Of a DNA stretch of 64,000 nt, positions 17,914 through 26,204 are shown piece by piece. The notes under the pieces are model-generated. The model did no database searches, was not told where the DNA came from, and worked only from the letters and a program-made list of their open reading frames with translations. The position numbers were made by a program, and so were the translations under genes. Positions within the stretch are counted from its first letter, which is position 1, and each line of letters opens with the position of its first letter. Source of the stretch: Sphingobium sp. JS3065. GTDB taxonomy: Bacteria > Pseudomonadota > Alphaproteobacteria > Sphingomonadales > Sphingomonadaceae. Location of the stretch: the NCBI RefSeq assembly GCF_026427355.1, contig NZ_CP102664.1, positions 3,351,501-3,415,500 on the forward strand, in the 5' to 3' direction.

Positions 17914-17932
17914 CGCCTTCGCGGGAATGACG
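17914..17932. repeat. Repeat-like unit overlapping the fliP start
   Basis: The stretch CCGCCTTCGCGGGAATGACG resembles one arm of the palindromic repeat (GTCATTCCCGCGAAGGCGG type) often seen in sphingomonad intergenic DNA. Here it supplies the fliP start codon and the GCGGGA just before it. A weaker relative, CCCGCCTTCGCAGGAACATG, lies at about 2061-2080 after fliA. Identification is from memory of the pattern, not from a search. Confidence 0.4.
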
Positions 17933-18700
17933 AAAGGGGGGGTGGCCGCGCTTCTGCTGTTGGCCCTGTTCATGACGGTTCCCGCCTTCGCCCAGGCCGC
18001 GCCTGCCGTCCCTGCCGACAATGGCGGCGCGCTGACCCGCGCCATGGGCCAGATTTCGGGCGATGGCCGTTCGCTGTCGCTGTCCCTGCAAATCCTGATC
18101 CTCATGAGCCTGCTGACGGTGCTGCCGTCGCTGATCCTCATGATGACCAGCTTCACCCGCATCATCATCGTCCTGTCGCTGTTGCGCCAGGCGCTGGGAT
18201 TGCAGCAGACGCCGCCCAACCAGGTGCTGGTCGGCCTGTCGCTGTTCCTTTCCCTCTTCGTGATGCGGCCCGCCATCGACCAGATCAACGCCCAGGCCTT
18301 CGACCCCTATGGCAAGGGCCAGATTCCCATCGAGGAAGCGGTCGGCCGTTCCGCCAAGGTGCTGCACGGCTTCATGACCAAGCAGACCCGCGAAACCGAC
18401 CTCAAGCTGTTCCAGAATCTGGCGGAGGCGCCTGCTTTCCGCACGCCCGCCGACATTCCCTTCTCAATCCTGCTGCCCGCCTTCGTGACGTCGGAATTGA
18501 AGACCGCGTTCCAGATCGGCTTCATGATCTTCCTGCCGTTCCTGATCATCGACCTCGTCGTCGCATCCACGCTGATGGCGCTGGGCATGATGATGCTTTC
18601 CCCCACCATCATCTCCATGCCGTTCAAGCTGCTGCTGTTCGTGCTGGTGGATGGGTGGGCGCTGACCATGGGGTCGCTGGCGGGATCGTTCGCGACATGA
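17927..18700 (+). CDS. fliP: Flagellar export gate protein FliP
   Basis: A 257-residue membrane protein that forms the core of the export gate with FliQ and FliR. A cleavable signal peptide (MTKGGVAALLLLALFMTVPAFAQA) is followed by the conserved SLQILILMSLLTVLPSLILMMTSFTRIIIVLSLLRQALG region. The motif TPPNQVLVGLSLFL and four membrane segments follow. GTG at 17894 is an alternative start, but the ATG at 17927 directly precedes the signal peptide. The sequence across this ATG reads TTCGCGGGAATGACG, a common sphingomonad repeat unit. Confidence 0.94.
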   Translation: MTKGGVAALLLLALFMTVPAFAQAAPAVPADNGGALTRAMGQISGDGRSLSLSLQILILMSLLTVLPSLILMMTSFTRIIIVLSLLRQALGLQQTPPNQVLVGLSLFLSLFVMRPAIDQINAQAFDPYGKGQIPIEEAVGRSAKVLHGFMTKQTRETDLKLFQNLAEAPAFRTPADIPFSILLPAFVTSELKTAFQIGFMIFLPFLIIDLVVASTLMALGMMMLSPTIISMPFKLLLFVLVDGWALTMGSLAGSFAT

Positions 18701-18723
18701 TCGGTTCGCATTTCTCTCTCCCG

Positions 18724-18832
18724 TTCGGGCTGAGCTTGTCGAAGCCCTCAGCCGAGCGAAGCGAGGCCATGCAAAAGGCTTCGACAGGCTCAGCCTGGCC
18801 CTTCGATAGGCTCAGGGTGAACGGGTCGGGGA
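18724..18832. repeat. Sphingomonad-type intergenic palindromic repeat between fliP and fliQ
   Basis: This element has inverted arms GGCTGAGCTTGTCGAAGCC (18728-18746) and GGCTTCGACAGGCTCAGCC (18777-18795) with one mismatch. A third, related unit, CCCTTCGATAGGCTCAGGG, lies at 18799-18817. It begins and ends in CCGTTC...GAACGG. It fills the 143-base fliP-fliQ gap inside an otherwise tight operon. The same core (CTGAGCCTGTCGAAG) recurs at 29061, in the IS5 transposase at 38956 and in fliK. Confidence 0.75.
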
Positions 18833-18843
18833 GAGGCTGATCC

Positions 18844-19116
18844 ATGGAAAACGCCGATTTCTTCATGGGGCTGGCGCAGCAGGCGCTGTGGATCACGGCG
18901 CTGGCGGCAGCGCCGATCCTGATTCCGGCGCTGGTCGCGGGCGTCCTTATCGGCATGATTCAGGCCGCGACCTCCATCAACGAACAGACGTTGGCCTTCA
19001 TCCCGAAGATCATCGTCGTCGGCGCGATGCTGGTGCTGTTCGGCGGCTCCATCATGGTGCTGATCGCCGATTTCACGCGCGAGATTTTCGAGCGCATTCC
19101 GGACCTGCTCCAATGA
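18844..19116 (+). CDS. fliQ: Flagellar export gate protein FliQ
   Basis: A 90-residue protein with two membrane helices, a component of the export gate. Family features are the N-terminal FFMGLAQQALW, the central PILIPALVAGVLIGMIQAATSINEQTLAFIPKI region and the hydrophobic second helix. Its stop overlaps the fliR start by 4 bases. The gene is separated from fliP by a repeat element. Confidence 0.95.
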   Translation: MENADFFMGLAQQALWITALAAAPILIPALVAGVLIGMIQAATSINEQTLAFIPKIIVVGAMLVLFGGSIMVLIADFTREIFERIPDLLQ

Positions 19117-19907
19117 TCGCGCCGGGCTTCGCCCCAGGTTTCGCCAATGTCGAAGTCCAGCTATGGATCTGGCTGATCGCCATGATCCGCCCCGGCGCGG
19201 CCTTCATCGCCGCCCCGGTCTTCGGCGCGCCTGCCGTGCCGCTGCAATTGCGGCTGATCCTCTCGCTCGCGCTGGGCATGGCGGCGCTCAACAGCGTGCA
19301 TATCGTGCTGCCCGCCGACGGCGTCGCCAGTTTCCAGGGCGTGATGCTGGTCGCGGGCGAAGTGCTGGCCGGGCTTGCCATCGGCTTCGCGGTGCAGATC
19401 GGCTATGCCGCCGCGCTGGTCGCGGGGGAGGCGATCGGCAACACCATGGGCCTCAATTTCGCGGCGATGGTCGATCCGTCCTCCGGCCAGGCGACGCAGG
19501 CGGTGGGGCAGTTCCTTTCCATCCTCTCCACCTTCCTGCTGCTCGCCATGGACGGGCATCTGATGCTGGTGAGCTTCATCGTGCAAAGCTATCAGGCGCT
19601 GCCGCCCGGCGGCGCGATGCTGAGCAACGACGCCATCTGGCACCTGATCGAATTTGGAGGCGCGCTGCTGGGCGCGGGCGTGACCATCGCGCTGCCGGTC
19701 GGCTTCGCGCTGGTGCTGGTGCAGATCGTCATGGGCATGCTGTCGCGCACCGCCCCCGCGCTCAACCTGTTCGCGGTCGGCATGCCGGTGGCGCTGATGG
19801 CGGGCCTGATCCTGCTGGCCGTCACCGCGCCGATCATGGGGGAGGGGATCACCGCCGCGCTCAAGGCCGGGCTGGACCAGGCCCAAACTATCGCGGAAGG
19901 GCGCTGA
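19113..19907 (+). CDS. fliR: Flagellar export gate protein FliR
   Basis: A 264-residue polytopic membrane protein of the export gate. Typical blocks are IRPGAAFIAAPVFG, VQIGYAAALVAGEAIG, GLNFAAMVDPSSG and the C-terminal LNLFAVGMPVALMAGL. The start at 19113 overlaps the fliQ stop (ATGA). The next gene, flhB, begins 3 bases after the stop. Confidence 0.95.
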   Translation: MIAPGFAPGFANVEVQLWIWLIAMIRPGAAFIAAPVFGAPAVPLQLRLILSLALGMAALNSVHIVLPADGVASFQGVMLVAGEVLAGLAIGFAVQIGYAAALVAGEAIGNTMGLNFAAMVDPSSGQATQAVGQFLSILSTFLLLAMDGHLMLVSFIVQSYQALPPGGAMLSNDAIWHLIEFGGALLGAGVTIALPVGFALVLVQIVMGMLSRTAPALNLFAVGMPVALMAGLILLAVTAPIMGEGITAALKAGLDQAQTIAEGR

Positions 19908-19910
19908 TCC

Positions 19911-21050
19911 ATGGCGGAGAGCAATGGCGGCGGCGAAAAGACCGAAAAGCCCACAGCCAAGAAGCTGAAGGACGCCGCGGAAAAAGGCGACATCCTTCAA
20001 TCCCGCGACCTTGCCACCGCATTGGTGGTGATGGCGGGCATCGGCTGGATCGCCGTCACCGGCCCCTCCGTCGTCCGATCCCTGTCGGATATGCTGACAG
20101 AGGCGCTGCGCTTCCGGCGGGAGGATATCGTCAATTTCGCGCCCGCCGACCGGGGTTTCGCGCTGCTGTCCGGCATCGCCCTGCCGGTGGCGGGCATCAT
20201 GCTGGCGACGCTGCTGGCGGCCATCGCCGGACCGGCGCTGCTGGGATCGCTCGGCTTCCGCCCCGGCGCCTTCGCGCCCAAGGCGTCGAAGCTCAATCCC
20301 GCGGCCGGGCTGAAACGCATGTTCGGGCTTCAGGGCCTGATCGAGTTGGTGAAGTCCATCGCCAAGGTGTCGCTGCTCGGCGCCATCGGTGTCTGGATGA
20401 TCTGGGACCGGATGACGGAGATCGTCGGCCTCGGCAAGTCGGGTCTGGCCCCCGCCATGGCGGACCTGGGCAATATGTTCATCATGACCTGCCTGGTGAT
20501 GGCGGGCGGGCTGTTCCTGATCGCGGGCATCGACGTGCCCGCGCAACTCATGCAGCGTTCGAAACGCCTGTCGATGAGCAAGCAGGAAATCAAGGACGAG
20601 CATAAGGAAAGCGAAGGCTCGCCCGAACTCAAAGGCCATATCCGCCGCAAGCAATATGAGGTGCTGAGCGGTTCGACCCGCAAGGCGGTGGCCGAGGCCA
20701 GCGTGATCATCACCAATCCGACCCATTTCGCGGTCGCGCTGCGCTACAAGCCGGGGCAGGACGCCGCGCCGGTCGTGGTGGCGCGGGGCTGCGACGCGGT
20801 GGCTGCCGCGATCCGCGACCTGGCCGATCAGAATGGCGTGACGGTGCTGCAATATCCGGACCTGGCCCGCGCCATCTACTTCACCTCGCGCGCGGGGCAG
20901 ATCGTCAATGAAGGACTCTACATGGCGGTCGCCACGGTCCTGGCCTTCGTCTTCCGGGTGGAAAACCGCATGGCGAGCGAGATGGACCGCCCCTTCATCA
21001 CCGTGCCGGACGATCTGCGCTTTGACGCGGATGGCAAGAAAAGCGATTGA
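19911..21050 (+). CDS. flhB: Flagellar export switch protein FlhB
   Basis: A 379-residue membrane protein that switches export from rod/hook to filament substrates. The N-terminus has the usual EKTEKPTAKKLKDA charged start. Four membrane segments span about residues 30-210. The self-cleavage motif NPTH lies near residue 269, followed by FAVALRYKPG and the C-terminal domain. It is the last gene of the fliE-flhB run; the 104-base gap after it contains a sigma-28 promoter. Confidence 0.96.
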   Translation: MAESNGGGEKTEKPTAKKLKDAAEKGDILQSRDLATALVVMAGIGWIAVTGPSVVRSLSDMLTEALRFRREDIVNFAPADRGFALLSGIALPVAGIMLATLLAAIAGPALLGSLGFRPGAFAPKASKLNPAAGLKRMFGLQGLIELVKSIAKVSLLGAIGVWMIWDRMTEIVGLGKSGLAPAMADLGNMFIMTCLVMAGGLFLIAGIDVPAQLMQRSKRLSMSKQEIKDEHKESEGSPELKGHIRRKQYEVLSGSTRKAVAEASVIITNPTHFAVALRYKPGQDAAPVVVARGCDAVAAAIRDLADQNGVTVLQYPDLARAIYFTSRAGQIVNEGLYMAVATVLAFVFRVENRMASEMDRPFITVPDDLRFDADGKKSD

Positions 21051-21095
21051 TTTCAGCTAGTTGGTTTTCGGCGGAAATAATTTCCGATATTTAAC

Positions 21096-21122
21096 TAAAG
21101 CTTAGTGCTTCTTGTCCGTATA
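21096..21122 (+). promoter_or_regulatory. Sigma-28 (FliA) promoter of the unknown gene at 21155
   Basis: TAAA at 21096-21099 is followed by exactly 15 bases and TCCGTATA at 21115-21122, close to the FliA consensus TAAA-N15-GCCGATAA. It lies 32 bases before the ATG at 21155. Confidence 0.7.
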
Positions 21123-21154
21123 ATATTCATGGGGACGCATTAATATGGTGCGTC

Positions 21155-21613
21155 ATGAACGACTATTTTTCGCGGAACCAAGTATCGCCGGTTGAACGCA
21201 GCGCGACCCGCGCGCCTTCCGCCGTTTCCGCTGTTCAGCCTATTTCCTCCTCCGCGACGGTTCGCCAGGGCGGGGGATCGTCGGCGCAGACCGCTCCGGA
21301 CGATCAGGCGCCTTCGGAAGGCCGCACCGCCAGCAGCGCCGAATATGCCAGGGTGCATGCCCGCATAGCCGACATATTGGCCGAACTGAGCACCCAGGGC
21401 ACGACCCGGACGGTCGACGGAGCGGCGGAGGAAATCCAGTCCATGCTGCCCGCGCCGCAAGTGCTGGTGCCGCTGCCCCCCGCTTCGAAGGAGGCCGTGG
21501 AAAGCTCCATCCGCATCGCCAGGCGCATTGCGGAGCGGGCCGCTATCGCCCATGTCGCACAGGCCAATATCCGGCATGGAGCGGCCGATCAGATCGTGAC
21601 CATCGGCGCCTGA
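21155..21613 (+). CDS. Unrecognised 152-residue protein under a FliA promoter
   Basis: I do not recognise this family. It has no signal peptide and no membrane segment. Residues 1-60 are low-complexity and rich in Ser, Ala, Gln and Pro. Residues about 60-85 (SAEYARVHARIADILAELST) and 110-150 (ASKEAVESSIRIARRIAERAAIAHVA) look helical. It lies between flhB and fliD, has its own sigma-28 promoter, and so should be made late, with the filament. A chaperone, a FlaG-like accessory or an export substrate are possibilities. It does not match FlgM or FlaG motifs that I know. Confidence 0.7.
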   Translation: MNDYFSRNQVSPVERSATRAPSAVSAVQPISSSATVRQGGGSSAQTAPDDQAPSEGRTASSAEYARVHARIADILAELSTQGTTRTVDGAAEEIQSMLPAPQVLVPLPPASKEAVESSIRIARRIAERAAIAHVAQANIRHGAADQIVTIGA

Positions 21614-21713
21614 ACCGCCCCGATGCCTGAAGCGATCAGGGGAATGCGCGGCCTGTCGCTGCGCTGAGGCATTCCGCCTTTTCCGCTTTTTCCCTTCCCG
21701 CGAAAATCATTCC

Positions 21714-21740
21714 TAAAGGTCTTGGGCCTAGGGCCGTTCT
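21714..21740 (+). promoter_or_regulatory. Sigma-28 (FliA) promoter of fliD
   Basis: TAAA at 21714-21717, then 15 bases, then GCCGTTCT at 21733-21740. It ends 20 bases before the fliD ATG. It rules out the in-frame TTG at 21722 as the fliD start, because that codon lies inside the promoter. Confidence 0.75.
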
Positions 21741-21760
21741 CTCTTCTGAAAGGACGGCCC

Positions 21761-23164
21761 ATGACTTCGGTGAGCAGCAGCATCTTGACGGCGCTTGGCG
21801 CGGGATCGGGCATCGACACCTCGTCGCTCGTCTCCAGCCTGGTCAGCGCGGCCAAGGAGCCGAAGCAGACGGCGATCACCAGCCGCCAGACGCTGAACAG
21901 CGCGCGCGTCTCCGCCCTGGCCTCCGCCTCCAGCTCGCTCGACAGCTTTGCCGATGCGTTGAACAGCCTGCTCGCGGGCACCGGCTATTCCGGCACGCCC
22001 GCTTCCAACGACGCCAGCATCGCATCCGTCAGCGCGCTGCCCGGCGGCACGCCGACCGGCCTTCCGGCGCAGATCGTCGTGAACCAGCTTGCTTCGGCGC
22101 GGACGCTGGCCTCCACCCCGGTTTCGGGCGCGACCGCCGCTACGGCGGTAGGCGAGGGCCAGTTGACCCTGACGGTCGGCGGGCAAAGCGCCACCATCAC
22201 CATCGATTCGACCAGCAACAGCTATACCGGCCTGGCCGCGGCCATCAACAATGCCGGGTTGGGCGTCACCGCCTCCGTCATCACTGACACGCAGGGCACG
22301 CGGCTGGTGATGAAGGGACCGACCGGCGCGGCCAATGATTTTTCGCTGACCAGCATATCGGGCGTCGATCTCGCCAAATTCGCGTGGAGCGGCACAGACA
22401 GCGCCACCATGGCGTCCGCCGGTCAGCCCAAGGATGCGATCATCCTGCTGGACGGGGTGGAGCAGCATTATGCCGGCAACACCATCGACGGCGCGATCCC
22501 CTATCTGCGCATCGACCTGAACAAGGCCGCGCCGGGCACCAGCGTCACGCTCGCCACGACCGAGCCGACCACGTCGATGCGCGACCTGATGGTCGAGTTC
22601 GTCGACGCCTATAACACGCTGATGAAGGCGCTGAACACGGCGACCTCGACCGGCACGGACTCCTCCAATGCGGGCGTGCTGAACGGCGAATCCTCGATCC
22701 GCGACATGAAGCGGCAATTGTCGCAGATGATGTCGACGCCGCTTACCGCGACCGGAACCTACAAGACGCTGAACGACCTGGGCATCAGCACCAATCGCGA
22801 CGGTACGATCGCGCTGGACACGAAGGTTCTGGACAAGGCGATCGCGGCCGACCCGGCGGCGATCACGCAGATGCTGAACCCATCGGTCAAGACCGCCGCC
22901 AATATCGGCCTTGCCGGGCTGATGGACGGGGTTCGCGACAATATCCAGAAGGACGGCGGCCCGCTCGCCACCTCGCAGGGCAAGTATAAGGCGCTGGCCG
23001 ACGATCTGGGCAGGCAGCTTGAGAAGCTCGACACCCAGATGACGGATTATCAGGCGCAACTCACCAAGGTCTATTCGGCCATGGAAACCCGGCTGTCCGC
23101 CCTCAAGGCGACGCAGAGCTATCTGGAACAGCAGGTGGCGCTGTGGACCAAAAGCAACGATTGA
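21761..23164 (+). CDS. fliD: Flagellar filament cap protein FliD
   Basis: A 467-residue protein that caps the filament and folds flagellin. The N-terminal domain (GAGSGIDTSSLVSSLVSA) and the C-terminal coiled segment (about residues 400-465, DLGRQLEKLDTQMTDYQAQLTKVYSAMETRLSALKATQSYLEQQ) are characteristic. I chose ATG 21761 because it has an AAGGA site at the right distance and lies downstream of the sigma-28 promoter. fliS follows after 21 bases. Confidence 0.95.
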   Translation: MTSVSSSILTALGAGSGIDTSSLVSSLVSAAKEPKQTAITSRQTLNSARVSALASASSSLDSFADALNSLLAGTGYSGTPASNDASIASVSALPGGTPTGLPAQIVVNQLASARTLASTPVSGATAATAVGEGQLTLTVGGQSATITIDSTSNSYTGLAAAINNAGLGVTASVITDTQGTRLVMKGPTGAANDFSLTSISGVDLAKFAWSGTDSATMASAGQPKDAIILLDGVEQHYAGNTIDGAIPYLRIDLNKAAPGTSVTLATTEPTTSMRDLMVEFVDAYNTLMKALNTATSTGTDSSNAGVLNGESSIRDMKRQLSQMMSTPLTATGTYKTLNDLGISTNRDGTIALDTKVLDKAIAADPAAITQMLNPSVKTAANIGLAGLMDGVRDNIQKDGGPLATSQGKYKALADDLGRQLEKLDTQMTDYQAQLTKVYSAMETRLSALKATQSYLEQQVALWTKSND

Positions 23165-23185
23165 TGAAAAAGGGTCAGGAAGATC

Positions 23186-23581
23186 ATGTACTATAATCAT
23201 GGCGGTTTCGGTGGCGCGGCAGCACGGCGCTATGCGGCGGTCCACACCGGCAGCCGGATCGAGGGTGCGACACCCCATGCGCTGGTTCGGGTGCTGTTCG
23301 ACGAACTGCTGCTGGCGCTGGACGCGACGGCGCTGGCCGAACGCAATGGCGACCGGCTCAAAGTGTCGGACAAGCAGGCACGCGCCATGTCGATCCTGTT
23401 CGCGCTGGAATCGAGCCTGGACTTCGACAAGGGCGGCGACATTGCCACCGGCCTGGCGCAAATCTATCGCGAAGCCCGCCGCCTGCTGCTGACCGGCGCC
23501 AAGGAGCATGACGCCGCCCCGGTCGATCAGGCCCGCGTCATGATCGGCGAGATCGCGGAGGCGTGGAACCAGATCGCGTAA
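23186..23581 (+). CDS. fliS: Flagellin export chaperone FliS
   Basis: A 131-residue four-helix chaperone that binds the flagellin C-terminus. The family start pattern Y...AARRYAAVHTGSRIEGATPHALVRVLFDELLLALDATALAERNG is followed by KQARAMSILFALESSLDFDKGGDIATGLAQIY. It is cotranscribed with fliD and followed by a strong terminator at 23631. Confidence 0.93.
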   Translation: MYYNHGGFGGAAARRYAAVHTGSRIEGATPHALVRVLFDELLLALDATALAERNGDRLKVSDKQARAMSILFALESSLDFDKGGDIATGLAQIYREARRLLLTGAKEHDAAPVDQARVMIGEIAEAWNQIA

Positions 23582-23630
23582 AGGCCGGGGTTGCGCCTTT
23601 CGAGGCGCGACTGTATAGGCAGCGCTCGCA

Positions 23631-23659
23631 AAGGGCGGCCCGGCGGGGGCCGCCTTTTT
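23631..23659 (+). terminator. Rho-independent terminator after fliS
   Basis: GGCGGCCC (23634-23641) pairs with GGGCCGCC (23647-23654) around a 5-base loop, followed by TTTTT at 23655-23659. It lies 50 bases after the fliS stop and before argD. Confidence 0.85.
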
Positions 23660-23702
23660 GCGTTTCGGACTTTGTTTGCATCAGCCCAGAAAGGGAAGGA
23701 CC

Positions 23703-24893
23703 ATGTCGATACCGCCGCTCATGCCCGTTTACCCCCGGTGCGATGTACGCCCGGTCCGAGGCGAGGGCTGCTATCTGATCGGTGAGCGCGGCGAGCGTTA
23801 TCTGGATTTCGCCAGCGGCATCGCGGTCAACCTGTTGGGCCACGGTCATCCCAGGCTGGTCAAGGCGATAGCCGATCAGGCGGCGACTTTGATGCACACG
23901 TCGAACCTCTACGGCATGCCGCTGGGCGAGAAGTTCGCGCAGCGTCTGGTCGACACGACCTTTGCCGACACGGTGTTCTTCACCAATTCGGGTGCGGAAG
24001 CGGTGGAGTGCGCGATCAAGACCGCGCGCCGCTATCATTATGCCAATGGGCAGGCGCACCGGCACAAGATCATCAGCTTCGACAACGCCTTTCACGGGCG
24101 GACGCTGGGGACGATCTCCGCCACCAGCCAGCCCAAGATGCGCGACGGTTTCGAACCGCTGCTGCCCGGCTTTACCGTGGTGCCCTTCAACGATCTGGAA
24201 GCCGCGACCGCCGCCGTCGATGACGACACCGCCGGTTTCCTGGTGGAAACGGTGCAGGGCGAAGGCGGCGTGACCCCGGCGACGCAGGAGTTCCTGTCCG
24301 GCCTGCGCAAGCTGTGCGACGATCACGGTCTGCTGCTGATCCTGGACGAAGTGCAGTGCGGCTATGCCCGCACCGGCACCTTCTTCGCCCATGAGCAATA
24401 TGGCCTGACGCCCGACATCATGGCGGTGGCCAAGGGCATCGGCGCGGGCTTCCCGCTGGGCGCCTGCCTCGCGACCGAGGAAGCGGCCAAGGGCATGGTG
24501 TTCGGCACGCACGGGTCCACCTATGGCGGCAATCCGCTGGCCATGGCGGTGGGCATGACCGTGCTGGACGAAGTGCTGGGCGAGGGTTTCCTGGACCATG
24601 TGAAGGCCATCGGGGCCCGTCTGCGTTCGGCGCTGGAGCAGCTCATCCCCAATCACGACATGTTCGAGGATGTGCGCGGCCTGGGCCTGATGCTGGGCGT
24701 CAGGATGAAGAGCGATTATGACGCCCGCGCCTTCGTGGCGCATCTGCGCGACAATCATGGCCTGCTGACCGTGTCGGCGGGGCAGAATGTCGTGCGCATC
24801 CTGCCGCCGTTGGTGATCGAGGAAAGCCATGTCGCGGAATGCGTCGAGAAGCTTTCGGCCGGTGCCCGGAGCTTTGCGGAGGCTGCGGCCTGA
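23703..24893 (+). CDS. argD: Acetylornithine aminotransferase
   Basis: A 396-residue PLP enzyme of class III that transaminates N-acetylglutamate semialdehyde in arginine synthesis. Visible motifs are YLDFASGIAVNLLGHGHP, FFTNSGAEAVECAIK, DEVQCGYARTG and the PLP-lysine region MAVAKGIGAGFPLGAC. I chose ATG 23703 because GGAAGGACC precedes it and the homology starts there; the upstream in-frame stretch reads the terminator region. argF follows after 42 bases, so the pair is an arg operon. Confidence 0.95.
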   Translation: MSIPPLMPVYPRCDVRPVRGEGCYLIGERGERYLDFASGIAVNLLGHGHPRLVKAIADQAATLMHTSNLYGMPLGEKFAQRLVDTTFADTVFFTNSGAEAVECAIKTARRYHYANGQAHRHKIISFDNAFHGRTLGTISATSQPKMRDGFEPLLPGFTVVPFNDLEAATAAVDDDTAGFLVETVQGEGGVTPATQEFLSGLRKLCDDHGLLLILDEVQCGYARTGTFFAHEQYGLTPDIMAVAKGIGAGFPLGACLATEEAAKGMVFGTHGSTYGGNPLAMAVGMTVLDEVLGEGFLDHVKAIGARLRSALEQLIPNHDMFEDVRGLGLMLGVRMKSDYDARAFVAHLRDNHGLLTVSAGQNVVRILPPLVIEESHVAECVEKLSAGARSFAEAAA

Positions 24894-24935
24894 CATTAAC
24901 ATCCGATCGCCCGAATGGGTTGAGGGGGTTTCCTC

Positions 24936-25865
24936 ATGACCAATCATTTCCTGAATCTGAGTGACGCCGGCGGCGATGCGATTGCCGCCATGATTTCCGA
25001 CGCCATCGACCGGAAGGCGGCGCGCAAAGGCTGGCCCAAGGGCAAGGCCGATGCGGATGCGCCGCTGGCCGGTCACACGCTGGCGATGATCTTCGAGAAG
25101 AATTCGACCCGCACCCGCGTGTCGTTCGACATGGCGATCCGCCAGTTGGGCGGCACGTCGCTGATCCTGGACGGCGCGACCAGCCAGCTTGGCCGGGGTG
25201 AGACGATCGCGGACACGGCGCGGGTGTTGAGCCGCATGTCCGACGCCATCATGATCCGCACCGACGATCATGCCAAGATCGAGGAAATGGCCCATCATGC
25301 CAGTGTTCCGGTGATCAACGGCCTGACCGACCTGTCGCATCCCTGCCAGATCGTCGCGGACCTGCTGACCGTGGTGGAGCATGGCGTAGCGCTTCCGGGC
25401 AGCCAATGGGCGTGGCTGGGCGACGGCAACAACGTCCTCCATTCGATCATAGAGGCCGCGGGACTGTTCAGGTTCGACGTGCGCATCGGCGTGCCGGAGG
25501 GTTATGATCCCGATCCGTCCTTCGAAGCCGAAGCACAGGCGCTGGGCGCGGGGATCACCCGCACCCGCGACCCGCAGGCTGCGGTCAGTGGCGCGGACAT
25601 CGTCGTCACCGACACGTGGATCTCCATGGGCCAGGCCCATGCCGAGGAAAAGCTGGCGGCGATGATGCCCTATCAGGTGACGCCCGAATTGATGGCGCTG
25701 GCCAAGCCGACCGCGAAGTTCCTCCACTGCCTGCCCGCGCATCGCGGCGAGGAAGTGGTGGAAGCGGTGATCGACGGGCCGCAGTCCGTGATCTGGGACG
25801 AAGCGGAAAACCGTATCCATGCCCAGAAGTCGGTGCTGCTCTGGGCGCTGGGGCGGCTCGGTTGA
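24936..25865 (+). CDS. argF: Ornithine carbamoyltransferase
   Basis: A 309-residue enzyme that makes citrulline from ornithine and carbamoyl phosphate. The carbamoyl-phosphate site STRTRVSFD lies near residue 58, the HPCQ motif near residue 135 and the ornithine-side [13 protein letters not shown] near residue 265. The length is normal for the family. It lies directly downstream of argD. Confidence 0.96.
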   Translation: MTNHFLNLSDAGGDAIAAMISDAIDRKAARKGWPKGKADADAPLAGHTLAMIFEKNSTRTRVSFDMAIRQLGGTSLILDGATSQLGRGETIADTARVLSRMSDAIMIRTDDHAKIEEMAHHASVPVINGLTDLSHPCQIVADLLTVVEHGVALPGSQWAWLGDGNNVLHSIIEAAGLFRFDVRIGVPEGYDPDPSFEAEAQALGAGITRTRDPQAAVSGADIVVTDTWISMGQAHAEEKLAAMMPYQVTPELMALAKPTAKFLHCLPAHRGEEVVEAVIDGPQSVIWDEAENRIHAQKSVLLWALGRLG

Positions 25866-25893
25866 GTTTGGCTGGACGTTTCGATTTGGCCAA

Positions 25894-25937
25894 ACCAAGA
25901 CATTCCTTCTCCCTTGAGGGAGAAGGAATGTCTTGGT
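25894..25937. terminator. Perfect 20-bp inverted repeat after argF
   Basis: Positions 25894-25913 and 25918-25937 form a perfect 20-bp stem with a 4-base loop (TTGA). It lies 28 bases after the argF stop. There is no T run after the stem, but a hairpin of this strength could still terminate or stabilise the argF message. It is part of a longer mosaic of palindromes up to 26079. Confidence 0.6.
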
Positions 25938-25970
25938 GACGAAGGAGCCTAGGCGGAGTTGGATGAGGGG

Positions 25971-26079
25971 GAGCGGGCCTTTGGCCCGCGCGATCCGCAG
26001 GATCGCCACCCCCTCACCCAGCTACGACTAAGGCAGCAAGCTGCCAAGTCTGCGCAACCCTCTCCCTCAAGGGAGAGGG
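25971..26079. repeat. Mosaic of small palindromes in the argF-hslO gap
   Basis: Several perfect inverted repeats follow each other: GCGGGCC-TTT-GGCCCGC (25973-25989), GCGATCC-GCA-GGATCGC (25990-26006), GGCAGC-AA-GCTGCC (26033-26046) and CCCTCTCCC-TCAA-GGGAGAGGG (26058-26079). With the 20-bp repeat just before, they fill most of this 339-base gap, in which I see no gene. This looks like an intergenic mosaic repeat element, not an operator. Confidence 0.6.
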
Positions 26080-26204
26080 ATTTGGAATGCCCGCTCTCCA
26101 CCCAACACAGTCGGAACCCAAGCCGATTTGCAAGCCCGATGATCGCAACCTATCTAAGCGCTTTTGCATGACCGGCCGCCCTTGCGCGCCACACGGAGCC
26201 TGAT

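Noticed and set aside
21728..23509. Long minus-strand open frame (593 codons) opposite fliD and fliS
   Set aside because: It is an antisense shadow of two clear flagellar genes in high-GC DNA. It has no ribosome site or recognisable domain, and its Arg/Gln/His-rich composition is typical of such shadows.
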